DNA from: Tumebacillus avium | Lineage (GTDB): Bacteria > Bacillota > Bacilli > Tumebacillales > Tumebacillaceae | Length of the DNA stretch: 64,000 nt | Direction of reading: 5' to 3' | NCBI RefSeq assembly: GCF_002162355.1 | Contig: NZ_CP021434.1 | Span: 528,501-592,500 of the forward strand | Part shown: piece by piece, positions 45,108 through 52,887 of the stretch | How positions within the stretch are numbered: the stretch's first letter is position 1 | Layout of the letters: each line of letters starts with the position of its first letter | Position numbers and translations under genes: made by a program | The notes under the pieces: model-generated | Seen by the model: the letters and a program-made list of their open reading frames with translations, nothing else | Database searches by the model: none | Told to the model about the DNA's origin: nothing

Positions 45108-45852
45108 CTCCTTCAAACCACTTGATCTCTTCGCGCAAATTCACAACGTCGCCGACCAGGATGATCGACGGGTTGGAGATCTGCTCTTCGCGGGCGATGC
45201 CGACAATCGTTTCCAAATTCCCGACGACCGTTTTCTGCTCGGCCATCGTGCCCCAGTGGATGATGGCGACGGGCGTCAACGGGTCGCGTCCGTGCGTGAT
45301 GAGCTGTTCGCAGATTAAAGGGAGGTTTTTGACGCCAAGATAAAAAGCGATCGTGTCAACTGCCGTAGAGATTTTGTCCCAGCGGATGCTGGACTGCTCT
45401 TTGTTGGGGCACTCGTGGCCCGCGACCACCGCGAAGGAGGACGACACGAAACGCTGCGTGACCGGGATGCCCGCATAGGCTGGTGCTGCGATGCCGGCGG
45501 TGATGCCGGGGACGATTTCGTACGGAATGCCGTGCTGTTTCAGCTCCATCGCCTCTTCGCCGCCGCGGCCAAAGACGAACGGATCGCCGCCTTTCAGACG
45601 CGTCACCACTTTGCCTTCCTGCGCCTTGGCGACGAGCAGCGCATTGATCTCCTCCTGCGGCAAGGAATGGCGGTCCGGCAGCTTGCCGACATAGATCAGC
45701 TCCGCGCCCGGCTTGGCGTAGTCGAGCAGCACCGGATTGGCGAGGCGGTCATAAGCGATCACGTCCGCTTGCTGAATGCACTCCACGCCTCGTACCGTAA
45801 TCAGCTTCGGATCACCCGGACCCGCACCTACCAAATAGACAATACCAGCCAT
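45094..45852 (-). CDS. cobA: Uroporphyrinogen-III C-methyltransferase
   Basis: 252 residues from the ATG at 45852 (AAGGGAGAG upstream). VYLVGAGPGDPKLITVRG, YDRLANP, RLKGGDPFVFGRGGEEA and VPGITAGIAAPAYAGIPVTQR are the SUMT signatures. It makes precorrin-2, the branch point to cobalamin and siroheme. Divergent from bluB, with the bluB promoter between. Confidence 0.95.
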   Translation of the reverse strand: MAGIVYLVGAGPGDPKLITVRGVECIQQADVIAYDRLANPVLLDYAKPGAELIYVGKLPDRHSLPQEEINALLVAKAQEGKVVTRLKGGDPFVFGRGGEEAMELKQHGIPYEIVPGITAGIAAPAYAGIPVTQRFVSSSFAVVAGHECPNKEQSSIRWDKISTAVDTIAFYLGVKNLPLICEQLITHGRDPLTPVAIIHWGTMAEQKTVVGNLETIVGIAREEQISNPSIILVGDVVNLREEIKWFEGDSGL

Positions 45853-45915
45853 CCCAATCTCTCCCTTCAATCTCTAACCCAAGTTTTCCACTCATTATAC
45901 TGGGTAAAAGAGAAA

Positions 45916-45945
45916 TTGTCAGCAACGACTTCGCCGCAATATAGT
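45916..45945 (+). promoter_or_regulatory. Predicted promoter of bluB
   Basis: TTGTCA and TATAGT separated by 18 bp, ending 48 nt upstream of the bluB ATG. No cobalamin riboswitch was recognised here. Confidence 0.55.
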
Positions 45946-45993
45946 AAACTAGAAAGCACTAACAGGCGAAACCCAAACGGAGGTGCCATTCCG

Positions 45994-46662
45994 ATGAACT
46001 TTAACGACATCCAACGCGACGCGGTCTACGAAGCGATCCACAACCGCCGCGACATCCGCAAATTTTTACCGACTCCGCTGGAAGAAGACAAGATCCGCAA
46101 CATCCTGCTCGCCGGACACCATGCCCCGTCGGTCGGCTTCATGCAGCCGTGGGACTTCATCCTCGTCACCGCGCCCGAGGTGAAACACCAGCTCGCCGAA
46201 GCGGCCGACAAAGAGCGCCGCGCCCTCGCCATCCATTTCGCCGCCGAAGGGCGCGATGACAAGTTCCTCGCGATCAAAGTCGAAGGGCTCCGCGAAGCCC
46301 CGCTCACCGTCTGCATCACCACCGACCCGACGCGTGGCGGCGACCATGTGCTCGGACGCAACTCGATCCCTGAGACGGACATCTTATCTGTCGCCTGCGC
46401 CATCCAAAACATGTGGCTGGCCGCCTACGCAGAAGGTATTGCGATGGGCTGGGTCTCCTTTTACAAAAAGTCGGACGTTCGCCGCATCTTGAACATCCCG
46501 CCGCACATCGACGCGACGGCGCTGCTCTCCTTCGGCTACACCGACGAGTACCCCGACCAGCCGATCTTGGAAAAATCGGGCTGGGCCAAACGCCAGACGT
46601 TTGAGAATCTGCTGCACTTCAATTCTTGGGACAACAAAGAAAAGAAAGAAGGCTCCCGCTAA
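45994..46662 (+). CDS. bluB: 5,6-dimethylbenzimidazole synthase BluB
   Basis: 222 residues. RRDIRKFLPTPLEEDKI, GHHAPSVGFMQPWDFILV and MGWVSFYKKSDVRRILNIP mark BluB within the nitroreductase-like fold. It fragments reduced FMN with oxygen to form dimethylbenzimidazole, the lower ligand of B12. ATG at 45994 with ACGGAGG 10 nt upstream; the open frame reaches far upstream antisense to cobA without meaning. Its presence suggests aerobic B12 synthesis or remodelling. Confidence 0.93.
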   Translation: MNFNDIQRDAVYEAIHNRRDIRKFLPTPLEEDKIRNILLAGHHAPSVGFMQPWDFILVTAPEVKHQLAEAADKERRALAIHFAAEGRDDKFLAIKVEGLREAPLTVCITTDPTRGGDHVLGRNSIPETDILSVACAIQNMWLAAYAEGIAMGWVSFYKKSDVRRILNIPPHIDATALLSFGYTDEYPDQPILEKSGWAKRQTFENLLHFNSWDNKEKKEGSR

Positions 46663-46680
46663 GGAGAGCCTTCTTTTTTT
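46646..46680 (+). terminator. Intrinsic terminator overlapping the end of bluB
   Basis: Stem AAGAAGGCTC/GAGCCTTCTT followed by T's; the TAA stop at 46660-46662 lies in the loop. Confidence 0.88.
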
Positions 46681-46698
46681 GGATCATATTCTTTCGGA

Positions 46699-47187
46699 TC
46701 AAACGACGTTTTGCAAGGTCGGGTCGAGCAGGTTGTCTTTGCCGATCTTCACATGCAGCTCGGAAAACAGATCGTACAGCGGTTTGACCACGCTCATATC
46801 TCCGTCCGACAAACGCGCGAGCATAGCGATCGGCACGTCGCGATCCGCTTCGCCGACATGCTTTTTCAGATAACCCCAGATGTGGGTCAGCAGATTGACC
46901 ATGTTCGAAGGGAGCAATTCGGAACGCATGGCGTCAAAGTAGATGCCGAACACATTTTGTTTAGCGATCGCAAAGGAAATCACCCCGGCCCGGTGGTTGT
47001 TGAGCAGGGTGCGGATGCGAAAATATCCGCTCGGGTCGCCTTCAAGCACGACAAATTTCATCTTGTGCCACAACGTCTCCAACTGCTGCCCCTCGGTCAC
47101 AACACGTTCGAGCACCTTCAGCTCCAGCAGCAGGCGCTCGCGGCGCAATTGGATCATCTGCTGCAGATCATCACACAACTTTTCCAT
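46699..47187 (-). CDS. Conserved helical protein of unknown function downstream of the desaturase
   Basis: 162 residues from the ATG at 47187 (GAGGAGG upstream). An N-terminal coiled coil (LQQMIQLRRERLLLELKVLE) is followed by an alpha/beta region with FVVLEGDPSGYFRIRTLLNN and VFGIYFDAMRSELLP. No domain recognised. It lies 25 nt downstream of the phytoene-desaturase-like gene and probably belongs to the carH operon. Confidence 0.7.
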   Translation of the reverse strand: MEKLCDDLQQMIQLRRERLLLELKVLERVVTEGQQLETLWHKMKFVVLEGDPSGYFRIRTLLNNHRAGVISFAIAKQNVFGIYFDAMRSELLPSNMVNLLTHIWGYLKKHVGEADRDVPIAMLARLSDGDMSVVKPLYDLFSELHVKIGKDNLLDPTLQNVV

Positions 47188-47211
47188 GAAGGTCCTCCTC
47201 ACATTCCATAC

Positions 47212-48684
47212 TTACCGGCAGATGCGGTCTGCCACCATCCATCCTGACAGTGCGGTGCCAAGCGTCCCCGCTCCCGGAAACACCGTGTCCCCGCACAGCC
47301 ACATGCCTTCCACGCCGGACATCGGCGAGTAAGAACTCATCCAGCTGAACTTGCCGGACGGGATGTACCCGCCGACTTTGCCCTGCTCGCGGAGCACAAA
47401 GCGCTGAAACGTCACCGGCGTCGCTGGCAGGCTCACATCCACCGCCCCGCGCACTTGCGGAAACTGGCGTTCCAGCGAGGTCAGAATCCGCTCCGTATAC
47501 GCGTCCTTCAGCTCCTCATACCGCTCGCGCTCCCACCAGCGGTCGAGTTCGGTGTGCGTGGAGATCGTCAGCGCCCGCTTGCCCGGCTCTGTCCGCAAAC
47601 GGTCATCCGGCGCAGACAAGGAGACGAGAAACTGATTGCCTTCGGTCAGCGGCGCATCATACCGCTCGATGAACTGATGGAACAGCGCCTCCGTCTTAAA
47701 CACGTCCTCGCAGCCGAGATAGAGGGCATACGCACCCCAGGCCGGGCGGGCTTTCTCCTCTTCTTCCCGCACGCGCATCCGGTGTCCCAGATCGGCGTCG
47801 AGCAGGCCGTGCAGGTTGTGGATCGAGTTGTTCAGCACGAGTTGCTTTGCGCTAAAGGTCTGACCTTTGGCGGTGGTCACTTCCCACAGCTCGCCTTGCT
47901 TGGCGATCTTCTGCACGCGGCTGCGCAACCGCACCTCGCTGCCGCTGTTCCGAATGGACCGCGCGAGGTCTTCCGCCACGGTCGCCAAGCCGCCGTAGAC
48001 GTAAAACGCGCCGCGGTGAAACACGTTTAGCGCGATATAGCCGAGGAACGCCGGGCATCCTTCCACCGTGGTCTGCACGGCGTCGATCAGCTGACCATTC
48101 AAAAAGGCGACAAACTGGCGGTGCCCGGCCAGATCATATTTTTTCAACCGGTCATGCACCGTCTGGAGCATGTAAGGCACCAGCTTGGCATTTTCCAAGT
48201 TGGCCATGCCGAGCACCTGCTTGACACCTTGCCAGTCGACCGGCGGGAACATCGGCTTGGCGGCGATGATCTTTTGGAAAATCCCGGCGATGTGAAACAG
48301 CTCTTCATAAAAAGCGATCATCCGTGGGTGCTCCAGCGGGAACAGGCGCTCCAGCTCGGCGTACCAGCGCTCTTTTTCCTGATGATAGCGAATGTCCATG
48401 TCGGGCAAATGCACATCCATGATGATCGGGAGCAGTTGCATCTGCGGCAAAGGCAACCCTAGCTCCTGATACAAGTCGGACAGCGTGCCGCCCGCTTCAA
48501 AACCCATCCCAAGCGTCGCGCCGACCGCAAACCGGTAGCCGTGCCGGTCAAATTTGCCTGCGCAGCCGCCAAGTTCATTCGAGCCTTCGAGCAGCAGCAC
48601 ATCCTGCCCGCGCTTGGCGAGCAGCGCCCCGGCGGACAATCCGCCAAAACCTGCGCCAACCACGATCACATCCCGCACGTTCAT
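47212..48684 (-). CDS. FAD-dependent phytoene desaturase/CrtO-like oxidoreductase
   Basis: 490 residues from the ATG at 48684 with GGAGGGG upstream. N-terminal dinucleotide fold VIVVGAGFGGLSAGALLAKR with the Glu of LLLEGSNELGGCAGKF, and a C-terminal FAD contact PMSGVEGMWLCGDTVFPGAG. This is the CrtI/CrtN/CrtO superfamily, acting on carotenoids or other isoprenoids. No phytoene or squalene synthase is in the window. The gene lies 14 nt downstream of the CarH-type regulator. Confidence 0.85.
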   Translation of the reverse strand: MNVRDVIVVGAGFGGLSAGALLAKRGQDVLLLEGSNELGGCAGKFDRHGYRFAVGATLGMGFEAGGTLSDLYQELGLPLPQMQLLPIIMDVHLPDMDIRYHQEKERWYAELERLFPLEHPRMIAFYEELFHIAGIFQKIIAAKPMFPPVDWQGVKQVLGMANLENAKLVPYMLQTVHDRLKKYDLAGHRQFVAFLNGQLIDAVQTTVEGCPAFLGYIALNVFHRGAFYVYGGLATVAEDLARSIRNSGSEVRLRSRVQKIAKQGELWEVTTAKGQTFSAKQLVLNNSIHNLHGLLDADLGHRMRVREEEEKARPAWGAYALYLGCEDVFKTEALFHQFIERYDAPLTEGNQFLVSLSAPDDRLRTEPGKRALTISTHTELDRWWERERYEELKDAYTERILTSLERQFPQVRGAVDVSLPATPVTFQRFVLREQGKVGGYIPSGKFSWMSSYSPMSGVEGMWLCGDTVFPGAGTLGTALSGWMVADRICR

Positions 48685-48698
48685 CTGCACCCCTCCGT

Positions 48699-49613
48699 TC
48701 ACTCCGCCGCCGGCAACGCGCTGCGGAACCACTTCGTCCACTCATCGAGACCGCCGTTCAGCCGCAGCGGCTGCCAGCGCTCCGACACGTCCGCAAAACC
48801 ATACCCGCCCAGCACCACGCGCAGCTGCGGGAAGCGGACTTGCAGTTGATCGAGCAAAACTTCCGTCTCCGGCAGCAGGCGATAGTCGGTCATCGACAAG
48901 GCCAGCACGCCAATCCCGTTGCGCTCGATGACCTGCTCCAAGCCTTCGTGCGGCGTGTCCGGTCCGAGGTAGATCACTTCTGCGCTGTTGCGGCGCAGGA
49001 ACAGCGTAAACAGCAAGAGCCCGATCTGATGCTGCTCGCCTTGGGGGCAGCATGCCAGCACTTTTGGCAGGCGCGGGTTGATCTGAAAGACTTGGAAAAA
49101 TTGGTTGAAGCGCTGCAAGATGATGTTGCTCGCAAAATGCTCCTGCGCCACGCTGACCACACCGCGCTCCCAGTCGTCCCCGATCCGCTGCAAGAGCGGG
49201 GCCAGCACGTCGTGAAACATTTTTTCAAAATGGAACATGGCGAATCCCATGTTGATCAGCGCGTTGACTTTCTCGATATCAAAGGACAAGAAAGCTTCAT
49301 ATAAAAAGTTGCGCAATTGTTCTGCGTTTTGCGCGGGTTCGTCCGCAGATACAGGGTCATCCGGGACAACTTCCCGTTCGGCGCGCATCTTCTCCAGCAT
49401 TTTGACCGCTTGGGAGATGTTGACGCCTTTTTCTTCCGTCTGGACTTTCAGCCAGCGGAGATCTTCGATATCCTGCTCGCTGTACAACCGGTGTCCCGAC
49501 TCGGAGCGCATCGGGTTCACCACTTGGTAACGGCGCTCCCAGGCTCGAATCGTTACCGCCGGCATGTCGAGCAGTTGGGCGACCGATTTGATGTTGTACA
49601 CGGGTCGATTCAC
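48699..49613 (-). CDS. CarH/LitR-type MerR regulator with B12-binding photoreceptor domain
   Basis: 304 residues. MerR HTH (~5-75, VYNIKSVAQLLDMPAVTIRAW), a helical cap (~95-180) with the light-sensor motif Wx9EH (Trp148, Glu158, His159), and a cobalamin domain with ExHxxG (Glu193, His195, Gly198; lower axial ligand His195). In Thermus CarH the residue after that Trp is the His that binds cobalt after light; here it is Glu149. In the dark such proteins repress carotenoid genes as AdoB12 tetramers. GTG start with only AGGAT before it; the leader appears very short. Confidence 0.9.
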   Translation of the reverse strand: MNRPVYNIKSVAQLLDMPAVTIRAWERRYQVVNPMRSESGHRLYSEQDIEDLRWLKVQTEEKGVNISQAVKMLEKMRAEREVVPDDPVSADEPAQNAEQLRNFLYEAFLSFDIEKVNALINMGFAMFHFEKMFHDVLAPLLQRIGDDWERGVVSVAQEHFASNIILQRFNQFFQVFQINPRLPKVLACCPQGEQHQIGLLLFTLFLRRNSAEVIYLGPDTPHEGLEQVIERNGIGVLALSMTDYRLLPETEVLLDQLQVRFPQLRVVLGGYGFADVSERWQPLRLNGGLDEWTKWFRSALPAAE

Positions 49614-49617
49614 ATCC

Positions 49618-49641
49618 TATACGTTATACAATAATTATACA
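49618..49641. promoter_or_regulatory. TTATACA direct repeats over the carH-type promoter
   Basis: TTATACA at 49624-49630 and 49635-49641 are spaced exactly 11 bp, with a third TATAC at 49618. On the minus strand a TATAAT (49639-49634) overlaps them, about 20 nt before the regulator's GTG. CarH-family operators are direct repeats of about one helical turn, so autoregulation is likely. The upstream -35 is weak. Confidence 0.5.
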
Positions 49642-49747
49642 TATCCGGTGCGGCTTTTTCCATAAATAGTTCTGAACAACTTGCCCCATAATAACTCTTG
49701 GAAAAAATTTGTACAAGGGAGGCCCCCCTCACCAGTGCGCGCTGACC

Positions 49748-50206
49748 GTGGCACTGCACCAATACAACAAGCACCACTGGCTGTCCGAAGGGGCGGAGTC
49801 GTTCCTCTCGTTGCATGAACTGCTCAACGAGCACATCGAGCAGACGAAAAAGCACATCGACGAAATCGGCGAGCGCGTGGCGCAGCATGAGCTGTCCTAC
49901 ATCAAGCATGAACCGGAAGGCCGCTACACGATGCGCGATTTCCTGCGCAACGACTTGGAACACGAGCTGAAGATCCAACAGATGATCCGCAAGCAGATCA
50001 AGCGTGCCGGGGAACTGCACGACTACGGCACGGTGCAGGTGCTGGAGGAAGTGCTGACCGATCGCGAAGACCTCGGCTACCACCTGTATTCGGTGCTCGA
50101 AGACGACACGCTGGTGCGCGGCATGACCCACCTGGTCGACGGCCGCGCATTTTTAAAACTCGTCAGATTTTGTCTCCTTGTAGCGGATCGCCCACCTGCT
50201 GAATAG
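49748..50206 (+). CDS. Dps/ferritin-like protein, N-terminus uncertain
   Basis: About 152 residues from a GTG at 49748. LHQYNKHHWLSEGAESFLSLH and HIDEIGERVAQHE recall the Dps helix with His/Asp iron-site residues. A GGGAGG at 49718-49723 lies 24 nt from this GTG; a GTG 12 nt from it is in another frame, and an upstream in-frame TTG at 49709 lacks a site. Dps proteins normally have ~35 more N-terminal residues, so a truncation or frameshift is likely. Divergent from the carH-type gene. Confidence 0.6.
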   Translation: MALHQYNKHHWLSEGAESFLSLHELLNEHIEQTKKHIDEIGERVAQHELSYIKHEPEGRYTMRDFLRNDLEHELKIQQMIRKQIKRAGELHDYGTVQVLEEVLTDREDLGYHLYSVLEDDTLVRGMTHLVDGRAFLKLVRFCLLVADRPPAE

Positions 50207-50242
50207 GCTGGTAAGCGAGTGAGCGAAAGGAGATGAAGTCAT

Positions 50243-50839
50243 TTGTCTAAGCGTAAGAAAAAGCGTTACGACGACGAGTTTGAATACGAATACAGAGAGT
50301 TCCCTGCTGTATATACCTATGATCCGCGATTCTTCCCGGGCGGTGCGCCCGGTTTCCCAGGGGGTACACCAACGCCGGGCGGCATGCCGCTTCCTCCGGG
50401 CAGACCCCCTGTTCTGAAACCGCCGTTTGGCGGTCCGGGTGGTTTTCCGGGTGGCCCCGGAGGTTTCCCAGGTGGTCCTGGCGGCTTCCCAGGTGGTCCT
50501 GGCGGCTTCCCAGGTGGTCCTGGCGGTTTCCCGGGTGGTCCTGGCGGCTTCCCAGGCGGTCCTGGCGGTCCGGGTCATGCCCCGACCACGCCGCCGCCGA
50601 ATTTCATTCCGCAAAAGCCGCTGACTGTGGGCGGCCCGCAGCAGTTGGCAGTCAGCGCACCGTCGCTGCGCCCCTGCCTGTTCCGCTTCACGTATGTGTG
50701 GCTGCGCAACGGCAACGCGTTCTGGTTCTACCCGGTCTTCCTCGACCGCCGCACGGTCGCCGGCTTCCGCTGGAACGGATTTAGCTGGGCGTACGTCGGC
50801 CTCGACCTCAGACGCATCGAATTCTTCCAGTGTACGTAA
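50243..50839 (+). CDS. Gly/Pro-rich repeat protein with conserved aromatic C-terminal domain
   Basis: 198 residues. A basic/acidic start ([17 protein letters not shown]), then GGPGGFP heptads (about residues 63-112), a Pro-rich linker and a ~60-residue C-terminal domain with [20 protein letters not shown] and [14 protein letters not shown]. Similar Gly/Pro-rich proteins occur in spore formers; spore-surface placement is inference. TTG start, AAAGGAG about 13 nt upstream, an unusually long gap. No signal peptide. Confidence 0.7.
   Translation: MSKRKKKRYDDEFEYEYREFPAVYTYDPRFFPGGAPGFPGGTPTPGGMPLPPGRPPVLKPPFGGPGGFPGGPGGFPGGPGGFPGGPGGFPGGPGGFPGGPGGFPGGPGGPGHAPTTPPPNFIPQKPLTVGGPQQLAVSAPSLRPCLFRFTYVWLRNGNAFWFYPVFLDRRTVAGFRWNGFSWAYVGLDLRRIEFFQCT
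50437..50575 (+). repeat. 21-bp tandem repeat encoding GGPGGFP
   Basis: About six near-identical 21-bp units of the form GGTGGTCCTGGCGGCTTCCC, differing at third positions only. Units are multiples of three, so copy-number change keeps frame. Confidence 0.88.
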
Positions 50840-50840
50840 G

Positions 50841-50870
50841 AAAAAAGCGCCGGACAGCTCCGGCGCTTTT
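50841..50870. terminator. Terminator between convergent genes
   Basis: Stem AAAAGCGCCGG/CCGGCGCTTTT with a 6-nt loop and A/T runs, serving the Gly/Pro-rich gene and probably the opposite gene ending at 50881. Confidence 0.87.
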
Positions 50871-50880
50871 GTCATGCTTG

Positions 50881-51327
50881 CTACAGAAACTTCAGCGTCT
50901 TCACGAGATGGCGAATGTGCTCTTCATCCACCCACAACACCAGATAGCGGTACGCCTGCCCGTCGATCACGACCGGGGCGGGATACTCGACGAGAAACGC
51001 CGACTGCTCTTTCATCTCCTTGGGCTGATCTTCGCCGGGAAACACGTAGCAGGCCGGCTGGCCGAAGTGGCGCGCCGACTTGATTTTCGGATGGGTGCCA
51101 TACGGTTTGAACCGGTGGTACGCCTCGCGCTGACACACCGCTTCCAATCCGTCGTCTCCCGTCGCCGCTGAGATCTGAAACCATCCGTCACGGCCCTGAT
51201 AGCGCTCCTCTTCAATCTCAATCCAGTTCGGCGGATATTCGAAGGACACCCCAAACTTCACGCTTGAAAACCGCTTCCAGCGTTTGCGCGACACGCTGCT
51301 CAACATCCAGCCTATATAATTTCGCAT
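50881..51327 (-). CDS. Conserved protein of unknown function
   Basis: 148 residues. VKFGVSFEYPPNWIEIEEERY, an ISAATGDDGLEA strand and C-terminal AYRYLVLWVDEEHIRHLVKTL suggest a PsbP/TolB-like alpha-beta fold often seen as a short lipoprotein-free domain; the assignment is tentative. No signal peptide. ATG with AAAGGAG upstream. Confidence 0.6.
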   Translation of the reverse strand: MRNYIGWMLSSVSRKRWKRFSSVKFGVSFEYPPNWIEIEEERYQGRDGWFQISAATGDDGLEAVCQREAYHRFKPYGTHPKIKSARHFGQPACYVFPGEDQPKEMKEQSAFLVEYPAPVVIDGQAYRYLVLWVDEEHIRHLVKTLKFL

Positions 51328-51397
51328 CGGAATCGACTCCTTTGGGAAAAACGTGGTGCGACAAGGTCAGGATATGTATCGAGAGCCCAGATGGTTC

Positions 51398-51406
51398 TGC
51401 TATAAT
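51398..51406 (+). promoter_or_regulatory. Extended -10 promoter of the YciI operon
   Basis: TGCTATAAT about 43 nt upstream of the YciI-like ATG, an extended -10 that needs no strong -35. Confidence 0.5.
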
Positions 51407-51448
51407 AGAATTTACCAAACAATGTAAATCTTTGGAGGTTGTCCCGCG

Positions 51449-51757
51449 ATGTCCCAGCAATCCGCTTATCTGTACCTGCTCAGTCCGTCCCGCCCTGATC
51501 TGGCTGAAACTTCGACGCCGGAAGAACAGAGCATCATCGGCGAACACTTTGCCTATCTGCAACAACTGCTTGCCGAAGATAAACTGGTGCTCGCCGGCCG
51601 CACAATGGACTTCGATCCGATCGGCCTCTGCATCTTTTACGCCGACTCCCCGGAGCAGGCGCAGGAGATCGCCAACAACGATCCCGCCGTCGTCAAAGGC
51701 GTGATGACCGTCACCGTGCGCCCGTACGGGATCGCCCTGCTGAAAGGAAGAGACTAA
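51449..51757 (+). CDS. YciI-family protein
   Basis: 102 residues, ferredoxin-like fold. YLYLLSPSRPDL, HFAYLQQLLAEDKLVLAG and DPAVVKGVMTVTVRPYGI are typical of YciI-like proteins. A His-Asp pair is expected in the family. RBS GGAGG. First gene of a likely three-gene run with a small membrane protein and a hydrolase. Confidence 0.85.
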   Translation: MSQQSAYLYLLSPSRPDLAETSTPEEQSIIGEHFAYLQQLLAEDKLVLAGRTMDFDPIGLCIFYADSPEQAQEIANNDPAVVKGVMTVTVRPYGIALLKGRD

Positions 51758-51795
51758 AGGAAGAAACGAAAGCAACAGATGAAGGAGGCATTCCC

Positions 51796-52020
51796 ATGGA
51801 ACCGAAACGTCAGCACGAAACACAGCCCGTCCGTCCGACTGCGATTCCGCATGAACCGCTCAACGAAGACCTCGCCGTGATGCAGCGCGTCACAGGAGAA
51901 CCGATGAAACCGGTGAACCTGCAGCTTTTGCCGCGCTGGCTGCAGCTGTTCGGCTATTTCATGGGCGGCTGCCTGCTGGTGATCGGCGTGATTGCCGTAT
52001 ATTTAAGCATCACCGCGTAG
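51796..52020 (+). CDS. Small single-pass membrane protein
   Basis: 74 residues with a Pro-rich cytoplasmic start and one C-terminal membrane helix (FGYFMGGCLLVIGVIAVYL). ATG with GAAGGAGG upstream. It lies between YciI and an alpha/beta hydrolase gene with short gaps. Function unknown. Confidence 0.7.
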   Translation: MEPKRQHETQPVRPTAIPHEPLNEDLAVMQRVTGEPMKPVNLQLLPRWLQLFGYFMGGCLLVIGVIAVYLSITA

Positions 52021-52040
52021 AACTTGAGGAGTGGATTGAC

Positions 52041-52844
52041 ATGTTTTATGAAGTGAGAGGCGAAGGGTTTCCCGTGGTGGTGATGCACAGTTACTCGCTC
52101 GAACATCGCTCGATGATGGCCTATCTGGAGCCTGTGTTTGCTGAACATTCGGGGTACAAACGCTACTACCTCGACCTGCCCGGCATGGGGCGGACGAAAG
52201 GCGAAGACTGGATGCAGAGCTCCGATGACATGCTGCAGGCGGTGCTGAACTTTCTGGACGAAACGCTGCCCGGCCAGCCTTTCCTGCTCGTCGGCGAATC
52301 GTATGGCGGCTACATGGCGCAAGGCATCGTCTATCAGCGTCCGCACCTCGTCGCAGGCATCGCGCTGATCTGCCCGATGGTCGAGCCGGAGATGAGCAAG
52401 CGTGAACGCCCCGCGCATACCGTTTTGACGCAGGACGAGGATTTCCTCGCCACCTTGCCCGAAGGCGATGACAAAGCAGCATTCCAGCGGCTGAACGTCG
52501 TGCAAACTCCCGAGGTCTGGACGCGCTTTGAACGGGATGTGCTGGCCGGTGCCCGGCTGTACAACCCTGCCTTCACGCAGCGCATCCGGCAAAATTTCGG
52601 CTATTCGTTTGATGTTCGCCACCTGCCCGAGCCTTTTGGGAAACCGGCGCTGATCCTGCTTGGACGTCAGGACAGCGTGGCCGGATACCGCGACCACTTG
52701 CAGATTCTTGAGCAGTACCCTCGCGCCGCGTTTGCCATTCTCGACCGGGCCGGGCACAACGTCGCCCTCGAACAGCAAGCGCTGGTCACCGCCCATCTGC
52801 ACGATTGGCTGAAGCGCGTCTCCCTTGAATTAAATCAGGCTTAA
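52041..52844 (+). CDS. Alpha/beta hydrolase
   Basis: 267 residues. Nucleophile elbow GESYGGYMAQ (Ser), Asp in LLGRQDSVAGY and His in DRAGHNVALE form the triad. DLPGMGRTKG is the oxyanion-side motif. Cytoplasmic; the substrate is not evident. ATG with GAGGAG upstream. Confidence 0.9.
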   Translation: MFYEVRGEGFPVVVMHSYSLEHRSMMAYLEPVFAEHSGYKRYYLDLPGMGRTKGEDWMQSSDDMLQAVLNFLDETLPGQPFLLVGESYGGYMAQGIVYQRPHLVAGIALICPMVEPEMSKRERPAHTVLTQDEDFLATLPEGDDKAAFQRLNVVQTPEVWTRFERDVLAGARLYNPAFTQRIRQNFGYSFDVRHLPEPFGKPALILLGRQDSVAGYRDHLQILEQYPRAAFAILDRAGHNVALEQQALVTAHLHDWLKRVSLELNQA

Positions 52845-52887
52845 CCTTATACTTAATGTAACTAGCCATTCAAAGGAGGCCGCTTAC

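Noticed and set aside
45916..45993. Cobalamin riboswitch upstream of bluB
   Set aside because: The gap is under 80 nt after the promoter and has no B12-box-like sequence.
50437..50575. CRISPR array
   Set aside because: The repeats are contiguous 21-bp coding units without spacers and encode GGPGGFP in frame.
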